Assembly: GCA_964576715.1 (NCBI GenBank)
Contig: CAZNWE010000034.1
Location: 1-41,565, forward strand
Direction of reading: 5' to 3'
From: SLRI01 sp964576715
Lineage (GTDB): Bacteria > Pseudomonadota > Alphaproteobacteria > Geminicoccales > Geminicoccaceae
Length of the DNA stretch: 41,565 nt
Below the pieces are notes generated by a model that was not told where the DNA came from, did no database searches, and saw only the letters and a list, made by a program, of their open reading frames with translations. The number at the start of each line of letters is the position of its first letter. The stretch's first letter is position 1. A program made the position numbers and the translations under genes. Shown one piece after another: positions 16,783 to 26,100 of the stretch.

Positions 16783-18783
16783 TCAGGCCGCCTTGACCTC
16801 CGCCGCGGCGACGATCTCGACAATGTCGGCCATGATCTGGTGGATGGCGAAGTCCTTGGGCGTGTAGACCCGGGCCACACCCATGGCGAGCAATGCCTGC
16901 TTGTCCTCCGGCGGGATGATGCCGCCGACCACGACCGGGATGTCGCCGATGCCGTCCTTGCGCATCCGCTCGAGCACGTCCTGGACCAGCGGCAAATGCG
17001 AGCCAGAGAGGATCGACAGGCCGACGATGTGGCACGATTCCTCGAGCGCCGCGCCGACGATCCGTGCCGGCGACAGGCGGATCCCCTCGTAGACCACCTC
17101 CATGCCGGCATCGCGCGCCGCCACGGCGATCTGCTCGGCGCCGTTGGAGTGGCCGTCGAGCCCGGGCTTGCCGACCAGGATCTTGACCCGGCGGCCGGTG
17201 CGGGCGGTGAGCGCGTCGACCGCGGCGCGGACTGGGGCCAAAGCGTCGTCATCGCCCTTGGTGTCGGCCCCGGCAATGCCCGTCGGCGCCCGGTACTCGC
17301 CGAAGATCCGGCGCAGGGTCTCGGCCCATTCGCCGGTCGTGACCCCGGCATGCGCACAAACGATCGAGGCCGGCATGACGTTGCGGTTCTCCCTGGCGGC
17401 GGCCTCGAGCTCGGCCAGGGCGGCGCTGACCGCCGTCCCGTCACGCCGGGCGCGGTGCGCCTCGAGCCGCGCCAGCTGCTCGGCCTCGGCCTTGGGATCG
17501 ACGGTCATGAAGCCGCCGTCCTCACCGGTGGTCAGCGGCGAGGGGGCGGTCTCGGTGTAGCAGTTCACCCCCACCACCTTCTGCGTGCCGGCGGCGATCG
17601 CCTGGACCCGGACGGCACTGCTCTCGACCAGCCGGCTCTTCATGTAGCCGGAATCAACGGCGGCCAGTGCCCCACCCATTTCATCGATCCGGGCGAGCTC
17701 GGCCGTGGCCTCGGCCTTCAGGGCCTCGACCTTGGCCTCCATCACGTGGCTGCCGTCGAAGATGTCGGGGTATTCCAGAAGATCGGTCTCGAGGGCCAGG
17801 ATCTGCTGCAGCCGGAGCGACCATTGCTGGTCCCAGGGCCGCGGCAGGCCCAGGGCCTCGTTCCAGGCCGGCAGCTGGACGGCGCGGGCCCGGGCCTTCT
17901 TCGACAGGGTGACGGCCAAGGTCTCGAGCAGGATGCGGTAGACGTTGTTCTCCGGCTGCTGCTCGGTGAGGCCCAGCGAGTTCACCTGCACGCCGTAGCG
18001 AAAACGGCGGAGCTTCTCGTCCTGGACCCCGTAGCGGTCGCGGGCGATCTCGTCCCAGAGATCGACGAAGGCGCGCATTTTGGCGAGCTCGGTGACGAAC
18101 TTGATCCCGGCATTGACGAAGAAGCTGATGCGTCCGACGACGGTGGGGAAGTCGGCCTCGGGCACCTGGCCGCCGGCCCTGATCGTATCGAGCACGGCAA
18201 TCGCGGTCGCCAGCGCGTAAGCCAGCTCCTGGACCGGCGTCGCACCCGCCTCCTGCAGGTGGTAGGAGCAGACATTGGTCGGGTTCCACTTCGGCACCTC
18301 GAGATAGGTGAAGGCGACGACGTCGGCGATCAGGCGGAGGGAGGGGGCCGGCGGGAAGATGTAAGTGCCGCGGGAGAGGTATTCCTTGATGATGTCGTTC
18401 TGCACGGTGCCCTGCAGCACCTTGCGGTCGACGCCCTGCCGCTCGGCGGCGGCGATGTAGAGTGCCAGGAGCCAGGGGGCGGTGGCGTTGATGGTCATCG
18501 AGGTGTTCATGCGATCGAGCGGGATATCGCGGAACAGCACCTCCATGTCGTCGAGCGAGGTGATCGGCACGCCGACCTTGCCGACCTCGCCCTTCGCCAG
18601 GGCGTGGTCGCTGTCGTAGCCGGTCTGGGTCGGCAGATCGAAAGCGACCGAGAGCCCGGTCTGGCCGCGCTCGAGATTGGTGCGGAAGAGCGTGTTCGAG
18701 GCCGCGGCCGAGCTATGCCCGGCATAGGTACGGAATAGCCAGGGCTTATCACGCAAAGTGTTGGCCTTGTCCCCCGCGCTCAT
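16783..18783 (-). CDS. ecm: Ethylmalonyl-CoA mutase
   Basis: This B12-dependent mutase converts (2R)-ethylmalonyl-CoA to (2S)-methylsuccinyl-CoA in the ethylmalonyl-CoA pathway. The 666-residue protein has the mutase catalytic barrel at about 1-520, with AFDLPTQTGYDSDH, STMTINATAPW-type blocks and GTVQNDIIKEYLSRGTY. The C-terminal cobalamin-binding domain contains the DxHxxG motif in GLDGHSNGAEQI. Single-chain architecture, and the ccr and mcd genes alongside, favour ethylmalonyl-CoA mutase over methylmalonyl-CoA mutase. ATG 18783 is preceded by an excellent AAGGAGGT ribosome binding site; the frame is open to 18855 but the upstream part is the shared leader. A GGTGTTG heptamer overlaps that ribosome binding site. 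Confidence 0.93.
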   Translation of the reverse strand: MSAGDKANTLRDKPWLFRTYAGHSSAAASNTLFRTNLERGQTGLSVAFDLPTQTGYDSDHALAKGEVGKVGVPITSLDDMEVLFRDIPLDRMNTSMTINATAPWLLALYIAAAERQGVDRKVLQGTVQNDIIKEYLSRGTYIFPPAPSLRLIADVVAFTYLEVPKWNPTNVCSYHLQEAGATPVQELAYALATAIAVLDTIRAGGQVPEADFPTVVGRISFFVNAGIKFVTELAKMRAFVDLWDEIARDRYGVQDEKLRRFRYGVQVNSLGLTEQQPENNVYRILLETLAVTLSKKARARAVQLPAWNEALGLPRPWDQQWSLRLQQILALETDLLEYPDIFDGSHVMEAKVEALKAEATAELARIDEMGGALAAVDSGYMKSRLVESSAVRVQAIAAGTQKVVGVNCYTETAPSPLTTGEDGGFMTVDPKAEAEQLARLEAHRARRDGTAVSAALAELEAAARENRNVMPASIVCAHAGVTTGEWAETLRRIFGEYRAPTGIAGADTKGDDDALAPVRAAVDALTARTGRRVKILVGKPGLDGHSNGAEQIAVAARDAGMEVVYEGIRLSPARIVGAALEESCHIVGLSILSGSHLPLVQDVLERMRKDGIGDIPVVVGGIIPPEDKQALLAMGVARVYTPKDFAIHQIMADIVEIVAAAEVKAA

Positions 18784-19003
18784 CTCCAACACCTCCTTCT
18801 GCTCGTTTGAACACCGCACCCTGTGGATAAGATTGGCGCCACCACGTATCGACATGGGCTAACATTGATGCTGCATCGCCGTCAAAGCATTTTTGGTGTT
18901 GACACGGACCGTTTCTATGCACAGCCTACTGCGCTGCAGCACGCGGCCCAACACTTGTGTCGCAGCGCAGCAACTGTTCAACACCTTGATCGGCCGAGGC
19001 GCC
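18784..19003. promoter_or_regulatory. Divergent ecm / HTH-ccr regulatory region with repeated GGTGTTG heptamers
   Basis: These 220 bases separate the ecm start from the likely HTH-ccr start. The heptamer GGTGTTG or its complement CAACACC occurs at 18787-18793, 18895-18901 and 18979-18985. One-mismatch copies are at 18809-18815 and 18949-18955. A -35-like TTGACA lies at 18899-18904, partly inside one heptamer; no convincing -10 was assigned. TGTGGATAA at 18822-18830 is the complement of a consensus DnaA box. The repeats are candidate operator half-sites. Confidence 0.5.
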
Positions 19004-20659
19004 ATGCAACGAAATCCCATCCAGCAGAGCAATGTCGAGGCCATCATCAAGAAGTTCGGCTCGCAACAGCGGGTCGCCGAGCTCTTGGGCATTTGGCAGA
19101 CCGCGGTGAGCGGTTGGGTCCGCCGCGGCGCCATTCCGACCCGCCGGCAGGAGGAGCTGCTGGCCATCGCCCGGCGCGAGGGCATCGATCTCTCACCGGT
19201 CGAGTTCTTCGAATCACTGGCCACCGGCACGCATGGCCGCCCGGTGCCACAAGCAGTGTCGACCGCCCACAACGGGGTGGCCGGACATGCGACACGCTAC
19301 CGTCCTGACACGCCTTCCCAGAAAAGCGAGAGTGCCGAAACCATGAACGCGTCCGCCCAGGTCATCCCGATGAAGCAAGACAATGCCGCCAGCCAGCCCG
19401 ATGCCGCCAGCAGGGGGGCGGTGAAGGACCTCTACGCGATCGGCGAGATCCCGCCCTTGGGCCATATCCCGGCCAACATGTATGCCTGGGCGATCCGCCG
19501 GGAGCGGCATGGCGAGCCGCTCACCTCGCTGCTCGAGGAGATCGTCCCGACGCCGACGATCGGCGACGAGGACGTGCTGGTGATGGTGATGGCCGCGGGC
19601 GTCAACTACAATGGTGTGTGGGCGATGCTCGGTCAGCCGCGCTCGCCCTTGGATACTCATGACAAGCCCTACCATGTCGCCGGCTCCGATGCCGCCGGCA
19701 TCGTCTGGGCCGTGGGTTCCAAAGTGCACCGCTGGAAGGTCGGCGACGAGGTCGTCGTCCACTGCAACCAGGACGACGGTGACGACGAGGAATGCAACGG
19801 CGGCGATCCGATGCTCTCGCCCTCGCAGCGGATCTGGGGCTACGAGACCAATGACGGCTCGTTCGCCCAGTTCTGCAAGGTGCAGTCGCGCCAGCTGATG
19901 CCGCGGCCGCCGCACCTCACCTGGGAAGAGTGCGGCTGCTACGTGCTGGTGCTGGCGACCGCCTACCGGATGCTGTTCGGCCATCAGCCACACACCCTGA
20001 AGCCCGGCGACAACGTGCTGGTCTGGGGTGGTGCCGGCGGGCTCGGCTCGATGGCCATCCAGCTGGTCGCGGCCTCCGGGGCCAACGCCATCGCCGTCAT
20101 CTCGGATGAGGATAAGCGCGAGTTCGTTCTCTCGCTCGGCGCCAAGGGGGCGATCAACCGCAAGGACTTCGACTGCTGGGGCGAGATGCCCGATCCGATG
20201 GACGCTGCAGCCTACGGCACTTGGGTCAAGGCGGCGCGCATGTTCGGCAAGGCGATCTGGGACATCACCGGCAAGCGCAACGATGTCGACATCGTTTTCG
20301 AGCATCCCGGGGCCGCCACCTTTCCGGTCTCGTCCCTGGTCTGCAAGCGTGGTGGGATGGTGGTCATCTGTGCCGGCACGACGGGCTACAAGCTCACCGT
20401 CGACGCCCGCTATTTCTGGAGCCACCAGAAGCGGCTGCAGGGCAGCCACTTCGCCAACTTGAAACAGGCCTCGGCGGCGAACAAGTTCGTCCTCAACCGG
20501 CAGGTCGACCCGTGCATGAGCGAGGTCTTCAGCTGGGCCGACATCCCCCGGGCGCACCAGTTGATGCTGAAGAACCAGCACAAGCCCGGCAACATGGCGG
20601 TCCTGGTGAACGCCAAGCGGCCGGGCATGCGCACCTTCGAGGAAGCACTGGAGGACTGA
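19004..20659 (+). CDS. ccr: Crotonyl-CoA carboxylase/reductase with an N-terminal helix-turn-helix domain
   Basis: The reading frame encodes 551 residues. Residues about 9-72 are a Cro/YdaS-like helix-turn-helix (SQQRVAELLGIWQTAVSGW forms helices 2 and 3). Residues 73-113 are a linker. From Met114 (ATG 19343) the sequence is a standard Ccr of about 438 residues, with VNYNGVW, HCNQDDGDDEECNGGDPM, the NADPH loop WGGAGGLGSMA and SHFANLKQA. Ccr reductively carboxylates crotonyl-CoA to ethylmalonyl-CoA. No stop separates the parts, so translation from ATG 19004 (GAGG five bases upstream) must produce the fusion. Internal initiation at 19343 is possible but has only a weak ribosome binding site. 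The HTH part has strong GC3 bias like a gene; the linker less so. It is followed by mcd three bases later. Confidence 0.88.
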   Translation: MQRNPIQQSNVEAIIKKFGSQQRVAELLGIWQTAVSGWVRRGAIPTRRQEELLAIARREGIDLSPVEFFESLATGTHGRPVPQAVSTAHNGVAGHATRYRPDTPSQKSESAETMNASAQVIPMKQDNAASQPDAASRGAVKDLYAIGEIPPLGHIPANMYAWAIRRERHGEPLTSLLEEIVPTPTIGDEDVLVMVMAAGVNYNGVWAMLGQPRSPLDTHDKPYHVAGSDAAGIVWAVGSKVHRWKVGDEVVVHCNQDDGDDEECNGGDPMLSPSQRIWGYETNDGSFAQFCKVQSRQLMPRPPHLTWEECGCYVLVLATAYRMLFGHQPHTLKPGDNVLVWGGAGGLGSMAIQLVAASGANAIAVISDEDKREFVLSLGAKGAINRKDFDCWGEMPDPMDAAAYGTWVKAARMFGKAIWDITGKRNDVDIVFEHPGAATFPVSSLVCKRGGMVVICAGTTGYKLTVDARYFWSHQKRLQGSHFANLKQASAANKFVLNRQVDPCMSEVFSWADIPRAHQLMLKNQHKPGNMAVLVNAKRPGMRTFEEALED

Positions 20660-20662
20660 ACC

Positions 20663-22336
20663 TTGGCAACCGCACTGTCGGCGATCGAGTACCCGCCCTC
20701 GGGCGATCTCTGGTCCACCACGGCGGCCGCGCTCGCGGCCACCGATTCCCTCTTTGCGGCGGCGAAGGACGCGGTTCGCCGCGTCGTCGCTCCTGCCGGC
20801 CGAATCGATTCGGCCCTTCTGGACCGCGAGCAGTTCGCGGCCCACGGCCTCGCCTGGCTCGAGGTCTACCGGCAGGCGCTGCGCCAGATGCGCGGCTGGG
20901 CCGAACGGCTCGACGCCGAGGGCAATTTCGGCGAGCTCGAGCAGCTGATGCTGCAGGCCGCCTTCGGCGAGTATCTCGCCCGCATCCAGGGCGGCATCCC
21001 GATGAGCCAGGTCGAGGTCGTCCGCCCCGCCGACCTCTATCTGGGCGATGCCGCGATCCAAGCCTTCACCGGCGATCCTTCCGTCGCGGCGCTGATCCGA
21101 GACGGCAATACCGCGCTGACCCGGGCGCGCATTGCCGAGCTCACCCTGGAGGGCGACTTCGGCCAGTGGGCGCTCGGCGACGAGACGCTGGAGATGATCA
21201 GGGAGCAGTTCCAGCGCTTCAGCGACGACAAGGTGCTTCCCTTCGCGCATGGCTGGCACGAGCGCGACGAGCTCATCCCGATGCCGCTGATCGAGGAGCT
21301 CGCCGAGCTCGGCGTCTTCGGCCTCACCCTGCCGGAAGAGCATGGCGGGCTCGGCATGGGCAAGGTGGCGATGTGCGTCGTCACCGAGGAGCTCTCGCGT
21401 GGCTATATCGGCGTGGGCTCGCTCTCCACCCGCTCGGAGATCGCGGGCGAACTGATCCGCCTCGGCGGTACGGAGGCGCAAAAGGCTCACTTCCTGCCGA
21501 AGATCGCGTCCGGCGAGATCATCCCGACCGCCGTCTTCACCGAGCCCGACACCGGCTCCGACCTCGCGTCCCTGAAGACCCGGGCGGTCCGCGATGCCGA
21601 GGGCTGGACGATCACCGGCGGTAAGACCTGGATCACCCATGCGGCCCGCGCCGACCTCATGACCGTGCTCTGCCGCACCCGCCCCGAGGAAGCCGGCTAC
21701 AAGGGCCTCTCGATGCTGCTCGCCGAAAAACCGCGCGGCACCGACGCCGATCCGTTCCCCGTGGACGGGCTCAGCGGCGGCGAGATCGAGGTCCTGGGCT
21801 ATCGCGGCATGAAGGAGTACACGCTGGGCTTCGACGGCTTCCGTGTGGCCGGCGACAACCTCCTCGGCGGTGTCGAGGGGCAGGGCTTCAAGCAGCTCAT
21901 GGCGACCTTCGAGGGGGCGCGTATCCAGACCGCCGCCCGGGCGGTAGGGGTGGCCCGAAACGCCCTCGAGCTCGGCCTCGCCTATGCCAAGGACCGAATC
22001 CAGTTCAAGCAGCCACTAACCGCCTTCCCGCGCGTCTCGGGCAAGCTCGCCTGGATGGCGGTCGAGGTGCAGATCGCGCGTCAGCTCACCCTCTTCTCGG
22101 CCCGTGAGAAGGACGCCGAGCGGCGCTGCGACCTCGAGGCCGGCCTCGCCAAGCTGCTTGCCGCCCAGGTCGCCTGGGCCACCGCCGACAACGCGCTGCA
22201 GATCCACGGCGGCAACGGCTACGCCATCGAGTACCCGATCAGCCGCGTCCTCTGCGACGCCCGGATCCTCAACATCTTCGAGGGTGCGGCGGAGATCCAG
22301 GCACAGGTCATCGCGCGGCGGCTGCTCGACAGTTGA
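20663..22336 (+). CDS. mcd: (2S)-methylsuccinyl-CoA dehydrogenase
   Basis: This FAD enzyme oxidises methylsuccinyl-CoA to mesaconyl-CoA, the step after Ecm. The protein has 557 residues, longer than ordinary acyl-CoA dehydrogenases (about 380) because of an N-terminal extension of roughly 150 residues, which is typical of Mcd. The dehydrogenase core has FGLTLPEEHGGLGMGK, FTEPDTGSDLASLKTRA, GGKTWITHA, and a C-terminal IHGGNGYAIEYPISR with NIFEGAAEIQ. The start is TTG 20663, with GGAGGA seven bases upstream; no better ATG is present. It begins three bases after the ccr stop, so the genes form an operon. Confidence 0.93.
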   Translation: MATALSAIEYPPSGDLWSTTAAALAATDSLFAAAKDAVRRVVAPAGRIDSALLDREQFAAHGLAWLEVYRQALRQMRGWAERLDAEGNFGELEQLMLQAAFGEYLARIQGGIPMSQVEVVRPADLYLGDAAIQAFTGDPSVAALIRDGNTALTRARIAELTLEGDFGQWALGDETLEMIREQFQRFSDDKVLPFAHGWHERDELIPMPLIEELAELGVFGLTLPEEHGGLGMGKVAMCVVTEELSRGYIGVGSLSTRSEIAGELIRLGGTEAQKAHFLPKIASGEIIPTAVFTEPDTGSDLASLKTRAVRDAEGWTITGGKTWITHAARADLMTVLCRTRPEEAGYKGLSMLLAEKPRGTDADPFPVDGLSGGEIEVLGYRGMKEYTLGFDGFRVAGDNLLGGVEGQGFKQLMATFEGARIQTAARAVGVARNALELGLAYAKDRIQFKQPLTAFPRVSGKLAWMAVEVQIARQLTLFSAREKDAERRCDLEAGLAKLLAAQVAWATADNALQIHGGNGYAIEYPISRVLCDARILNIFEGAAEIQAQVIARRLLDS

Positions 22337-22354
22337 AGCGGCAGTGCCTGTGCG

Positions 22355-22390
22355 CCGGGCCTGGGTGATAATTTGTCATTTCAGGCCCGG
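22355..22390 (+). terminator. Inverted repeat after mcd
   Basis: CCGGGCCTG (22355-22363) pairs perfectly with CAGGCCCGG (22382-22390) around an AT-rich 18-base loop that itself can pair TGA with TCA. It starts 19 bases after the mcd stop. There is no T-run, so it is either a terminator helped by Rho, a 3' stabiliser or an operator for the following region. Confidence 0.45.
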
Positions 22391-22679
22391 TCAAGCGGCT
22401 GGAACAGCTCCTGAACATCTGCTATCCAGCCCCTTACCGGGAGCCTCCGCGAGGTTGCCGGACGGGAGCGGGCCGGTTCTGCCGGTGCCGTTTCGGGCCG
22501 AGTAGGACTAGGGAGGCGCCCCGCCGTCGGGAGAATATCCGTCGGAACGGGAGGTGACCGAAGCGGCCGCCAGCCAGTTGGCGGGCTGCTTCGGTCCTCG
22601 CGCCATGCCGGGTCGCACCCTTCCTTCACACCAGGTCCGTCCATCACAATCGCATGAGTTGATCGGAGTTGAGCGGAAC
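22391..22679. other. Intergenic region between mcd and gapR
   Basis: About 290 bases with no recognisable gene, probably holding the gapR promoter. The stretch just before gapR is less GC-rich than the surrounding genes. The gapR frame is open back to 22554, but the upstream residues do not resemble the family. Confidence 0.45.
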
Positions 22680-22925
22680 ATGGCCGATGCCGGCGGTGTC
22701 ACAAGCGAGCGTTTGCGCAGCTTCATCGAGCGGGTCGAGAAGCTCGAAGAAGAAAAGTTGGAAGTGCAAGAGCAAATAAAAGAGGTCCTCGGCGAAGCAA
22801 AAGGCGAAGGCTTCGACGTCAAGATCATCCGGCAATTGATCCGCTTGCGCAAGATGAAGCCGCACGATCGGGCGGAGCAAGAAGAACTCCTGGAAACCTA
22901 CAAAGCGGCTTTGGGGATGGCGTAG
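22680..22925 (+). CDS. gapR: GapR-family nucleoid-associated protein (DUF2312)
   Basis: This 81-residue protein matches the GapR/DUF2312 family over its full length. Its core LRSFIERVEKLEEEKLEVQEQ is the coiled-coil helix and GFDVKIIRQLIRLRKMKPHDR is the DNA-contacting part. In Caulobacter GapR encircles overtwisted, AT-rich DNA ahead of replication and transcription and is needed for chromosome maintenance. ATG 22680 gives the family's normal start. The gene has visibly more A and T than its neighbours (many AAG and GAA codons), and AT-rich DNA follows it. Confidence 0.95.
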   Translation: MADAGGVTSERLRSFIERVEKLEEEKLEVQEQIKEVLGEAKGEGFDVKIIRQLIRLRKMKPHDRAEQEELLETYKAALGMA

Positions 22926-22983
22926 GTTTCAACTTTAAGGCGATGAGTTTGAAATTGTTAACTTAAAAAGCGATGACTTGGTT

Positions 22984-23000
22984 GCGCCGGCCCACGGCGC
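22984..23000 (+). terminator. Hairpin downstream of gapR
   Basis: GCGCCG (22984-22989) and CGGCGC (22995-23000) form a 6-bp GC stem with a five-base loop, about 60 bases after the gapR stop. It is followed by CCTCAACCTTGTC rather than a clean T-run. A moderate terminator candidate. Confidence 0.4.
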
Positions 23001-23110
23001 CCTCAACCTTGTCGAAAACTCCGCCGCGTGCTAATTAAACCTCGGAGAGAGAATAACGCGGCACGTGGCCGGTCGCTGACCGGTTGCCTGACCACCTGTT
23101 GGAGCGACGG

Positions 23111-26100
23111 ATGGGTGGAGGCTTGGCGGCCGGGCATCAGCCGGCCAACGACAACGTGGCGGTGGCACTAGGAACGGGTGCCAGGCTGCTGACGCGACAC
23201 CTGGGTTGGCCTTGCGGCTTCATCGCCCTGGGCTCCGGCTCGGCGCTCGAACCGCCGGTGGTGCATGGTGATCTGGTGATCGATCCGGCGCGGCTCCGGC
23301 CGCCGCTTTCGATCGTCCTCGCCACCGCGCGACCGCTGGCTCTGGGAGTGACCGGGCTGCAAGGCGCCGACCCTCCCGCCGACGTGGCGCTGCCCGCCAA
23401 CTGCACCGGGTTCGTTGCCGCACCACTCGTTGCCGGCGACGGTGCGGTGATCGGCGTGCTCGGGGCACTCGACGATCGGTCTTGCGCGCTGGCGGCCGAC
23501 GCACTGGATGGGCTGGCCGACCTCGCCGACCTGATCGCCGCTAGCGTCGGCAGTGCCCGCCAACTGGCGCAGCGTGATGCCGAGGCGGTGGCCGCCGAGG
23601 CAACGGCCACCGCCGCCACCGAGCGCCAGCGACTGCTTTGCGCCGCACTCGACAGCCTGCCGCACTTCTTCTGGATCAATGACACCGCCGGCCGCTATGT
23701 CGTGCAGAACGCCTGGGATCGCGAGGTGTTCGGCGACCTCACCGGCCGGGCCGCGCACGATCTCGTGCGGGCCCTGGAAATGGGCATGTCCTGGAGCGAG
23801 CGGCACCGTCGAGTGCTGGCCGGCGAGACGGTGCGCTACGGCTCGTGGCGCCGTCATCCGGGCAGCCAGGGCGAGCGTTGGGTGGAATCGGTGATGGCGC
23901 CAATCGTCGTCGACGATGCCGTCACCGGCCTGGTCGGCCTCACCGTCGATCGCACCGAGCAGGCCGCGGTCGAGCGGCAGTTGCGGCAGAGCGAGGCACG
24001 GCTCGCCGACTATGTCGACACCGCGTCCGACTGGGTCTGGGAGACCGACGCCGAGCATCGCCTCGTGCACCTCGCGGGGCTGCCCGCCAAGCCGAAGCTG
24101 CCGGCCGATCGGGTGCTCGGCAAGCGACGCTGGGAGGTCGCGGGCGTCGATCCGAAGAGCGATCCAGCGTGGCGACGTCATCTCGCCGACCTCGAGGCGC
24201 GCCGTCCGTTTCGCGGCTTCGTCCTCAGTGCGGTGGGCGTCGACGGGGCCACCTTCTGGTTCGAGATCAACGGCAACCCGGTGTTCGACGAGGCTCGCAG
24301 GTTCATCGGCTACCGCGGCACCGGCCGCGACGTCACCGAGCGCGTCATGGCCGAGCGGCGGCTCAGGGAGAGCGAGGCGCGGCTCGCCGACTATCTCGAA
24401 ATGGCCTCGGATTGGCTGTGGGAGACCGATGCCGAGCATCGGCTTGCGCGCGTCGTCGGATCCGCGGACTCGCGCTTGCTGCCGTCCGAGCGGCTGCTCG
24501 GTCGGCGCCGTTGGGAGATCGCCGGCGTCGATCCGGCGCATGATCCGTTCTGGCGCGAGCATCTTGCCGATCTCGAGGCCCGGCGGCCGCTGCGCGGCTT
24601 CGTCTACGCCTACCGCAGCGACGACATTCCCGAGCTCTGGATCGAGATCAACGGCAATCCGGTCTTCGACGCGTCCGGGACCTTCGTCGGCTATCGTGGG
24701 ACGGCGCGTGACGTCACCCGGCGCCAGCGCGCCGACACGGCGCTCCGCGAGGCCCACGCCAAGCTCGATGCGCTGAGCCAGTCCGGGCTCATCGGCATCG
24801 TCGCCGGCCACGGGTTTTTGATCGAGGAGGCGAACGACGCCTTTCTGGCGCTGCTCGGCCTCGACCGCGAGGATCTCGAGGGCGGCCTCGACTGGCGGCA
24901 CTTGCTGCCCGACGACGAGGACTCGGACGGCGAGCAAACGGCGGGCGCCCTCGGCTTCACGGGGCACGTCTACGCCACCGAGACGACCTATCGGCACAAG
25001 AGCGGTGCGCGCGTGCCGGTGCTGCTCAACATCGTCATCCTCGACGGCACCACCGAGCGATGGTTCGCGCTGGTCCAGGACCTGACCCCGATGAAGCTCG
25101 CCGAGGCCAGGGTGCGCGATCTGGCCGAGCGCGACGGGCTGACCGGGCTCGCCAATCGCCACGTGCTGTTCGACCGGCTCAAGGGCGATCTCGACGAACG
25201 ACGCCGGCCCGGTGCCTGCGGCGCCTTGCTGCTGCTCGACCTCGATGGCTTCAAGGCGATCAACGACACGCTCGGCCATGAGGCCGGCGACCAGCTGCTG
25301 CAGATCGTCGGCCATCGGCTGACCGCCGCGGTGCGCGAGACCGACACGGTGGCCCGGGTCGGCGGCGACGAGTTCGCGGTGATCCTGCGCGGCTTGCGCG
25401 GCCCGGCGGTGGTGACGGATATCGCCGACAAGCTGCTCGCCGCCTTGCGCGAGCCGCTGGTGCTCGACGGGCGCCTGGTGCGCCCCAACGGCAGTCTCGG
25501 CATCAGCCTGTTCCCCGGCGACGGCAGCACGCCCGCCGAGTTGCTCAAGAAGGCGGACGTGGCCCTCTACGAGGCGAAGGCGAACGGGCAGGGGGCCTGC
25601 CGCTTCTTCGAGCCCGCACTGCTGGCAGCACTCGAGCATCGGCGTCGCCTCGCCGAGGCGCTGGGCGCGGCGATCGGCAGCGACGCGTTCGAGGTCGTTC
25701 TACAGCCGCGGATGGCGCTCGACGACGGTCGGCGCGTCGGCTTCGAGGCGTTCGTGCGCTGGCGGCGGGACGGCGTCGAGCTGTTGCCCGGGGCGTTCAT
25801 CGGCATCGCCGAGGAGAGTGGCCGCATGCCGCCGCTCGGCCGGCAGTTCCGCCGCTTGGCGCTGACCGCCTTTCGCCGCCTCGCCGCGGTCGGCTCGGGG
25901 CTTGGCACCCTCGCCCTCAACGTCACCGCGAGCGAACTCAAGGAGGACGATTTCGCCGCCTCGCTCGGTGCCGAGCTGATCCGGCACGGCATCCCGCCCG
26001 GGCGCATCGAGATCGAGGTCACCGAGGGCGTACTGCTCGACCGCGACAGCGACAAGGTCATGGCCGGGCTGCGGGCACTGCGCCGGCTCGGGGTCGGCAT

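Noticed and set aside
18893..19003. Longer HTH-ccr start at TTG 18893 or ATG 18917
   Set aside because: ATG 19004 has GAGG upstream and directly precedes the HTH. The upstream codons overlap the TTGACA element and do not look coding.
19214..21640. Long minus-strand open frame opposite ccr and mcd (808 residues)
   Set aside because: Antisense to two well-supported enzymes, no domain recognised, only a GC-rich shadow.
23168..25639. Long minus-strand open frame opposite the PAS/GGDEF/EAL gene (823 residues)
   Set aside because: Antisense to a protein with several clear domains; no domain of its own.
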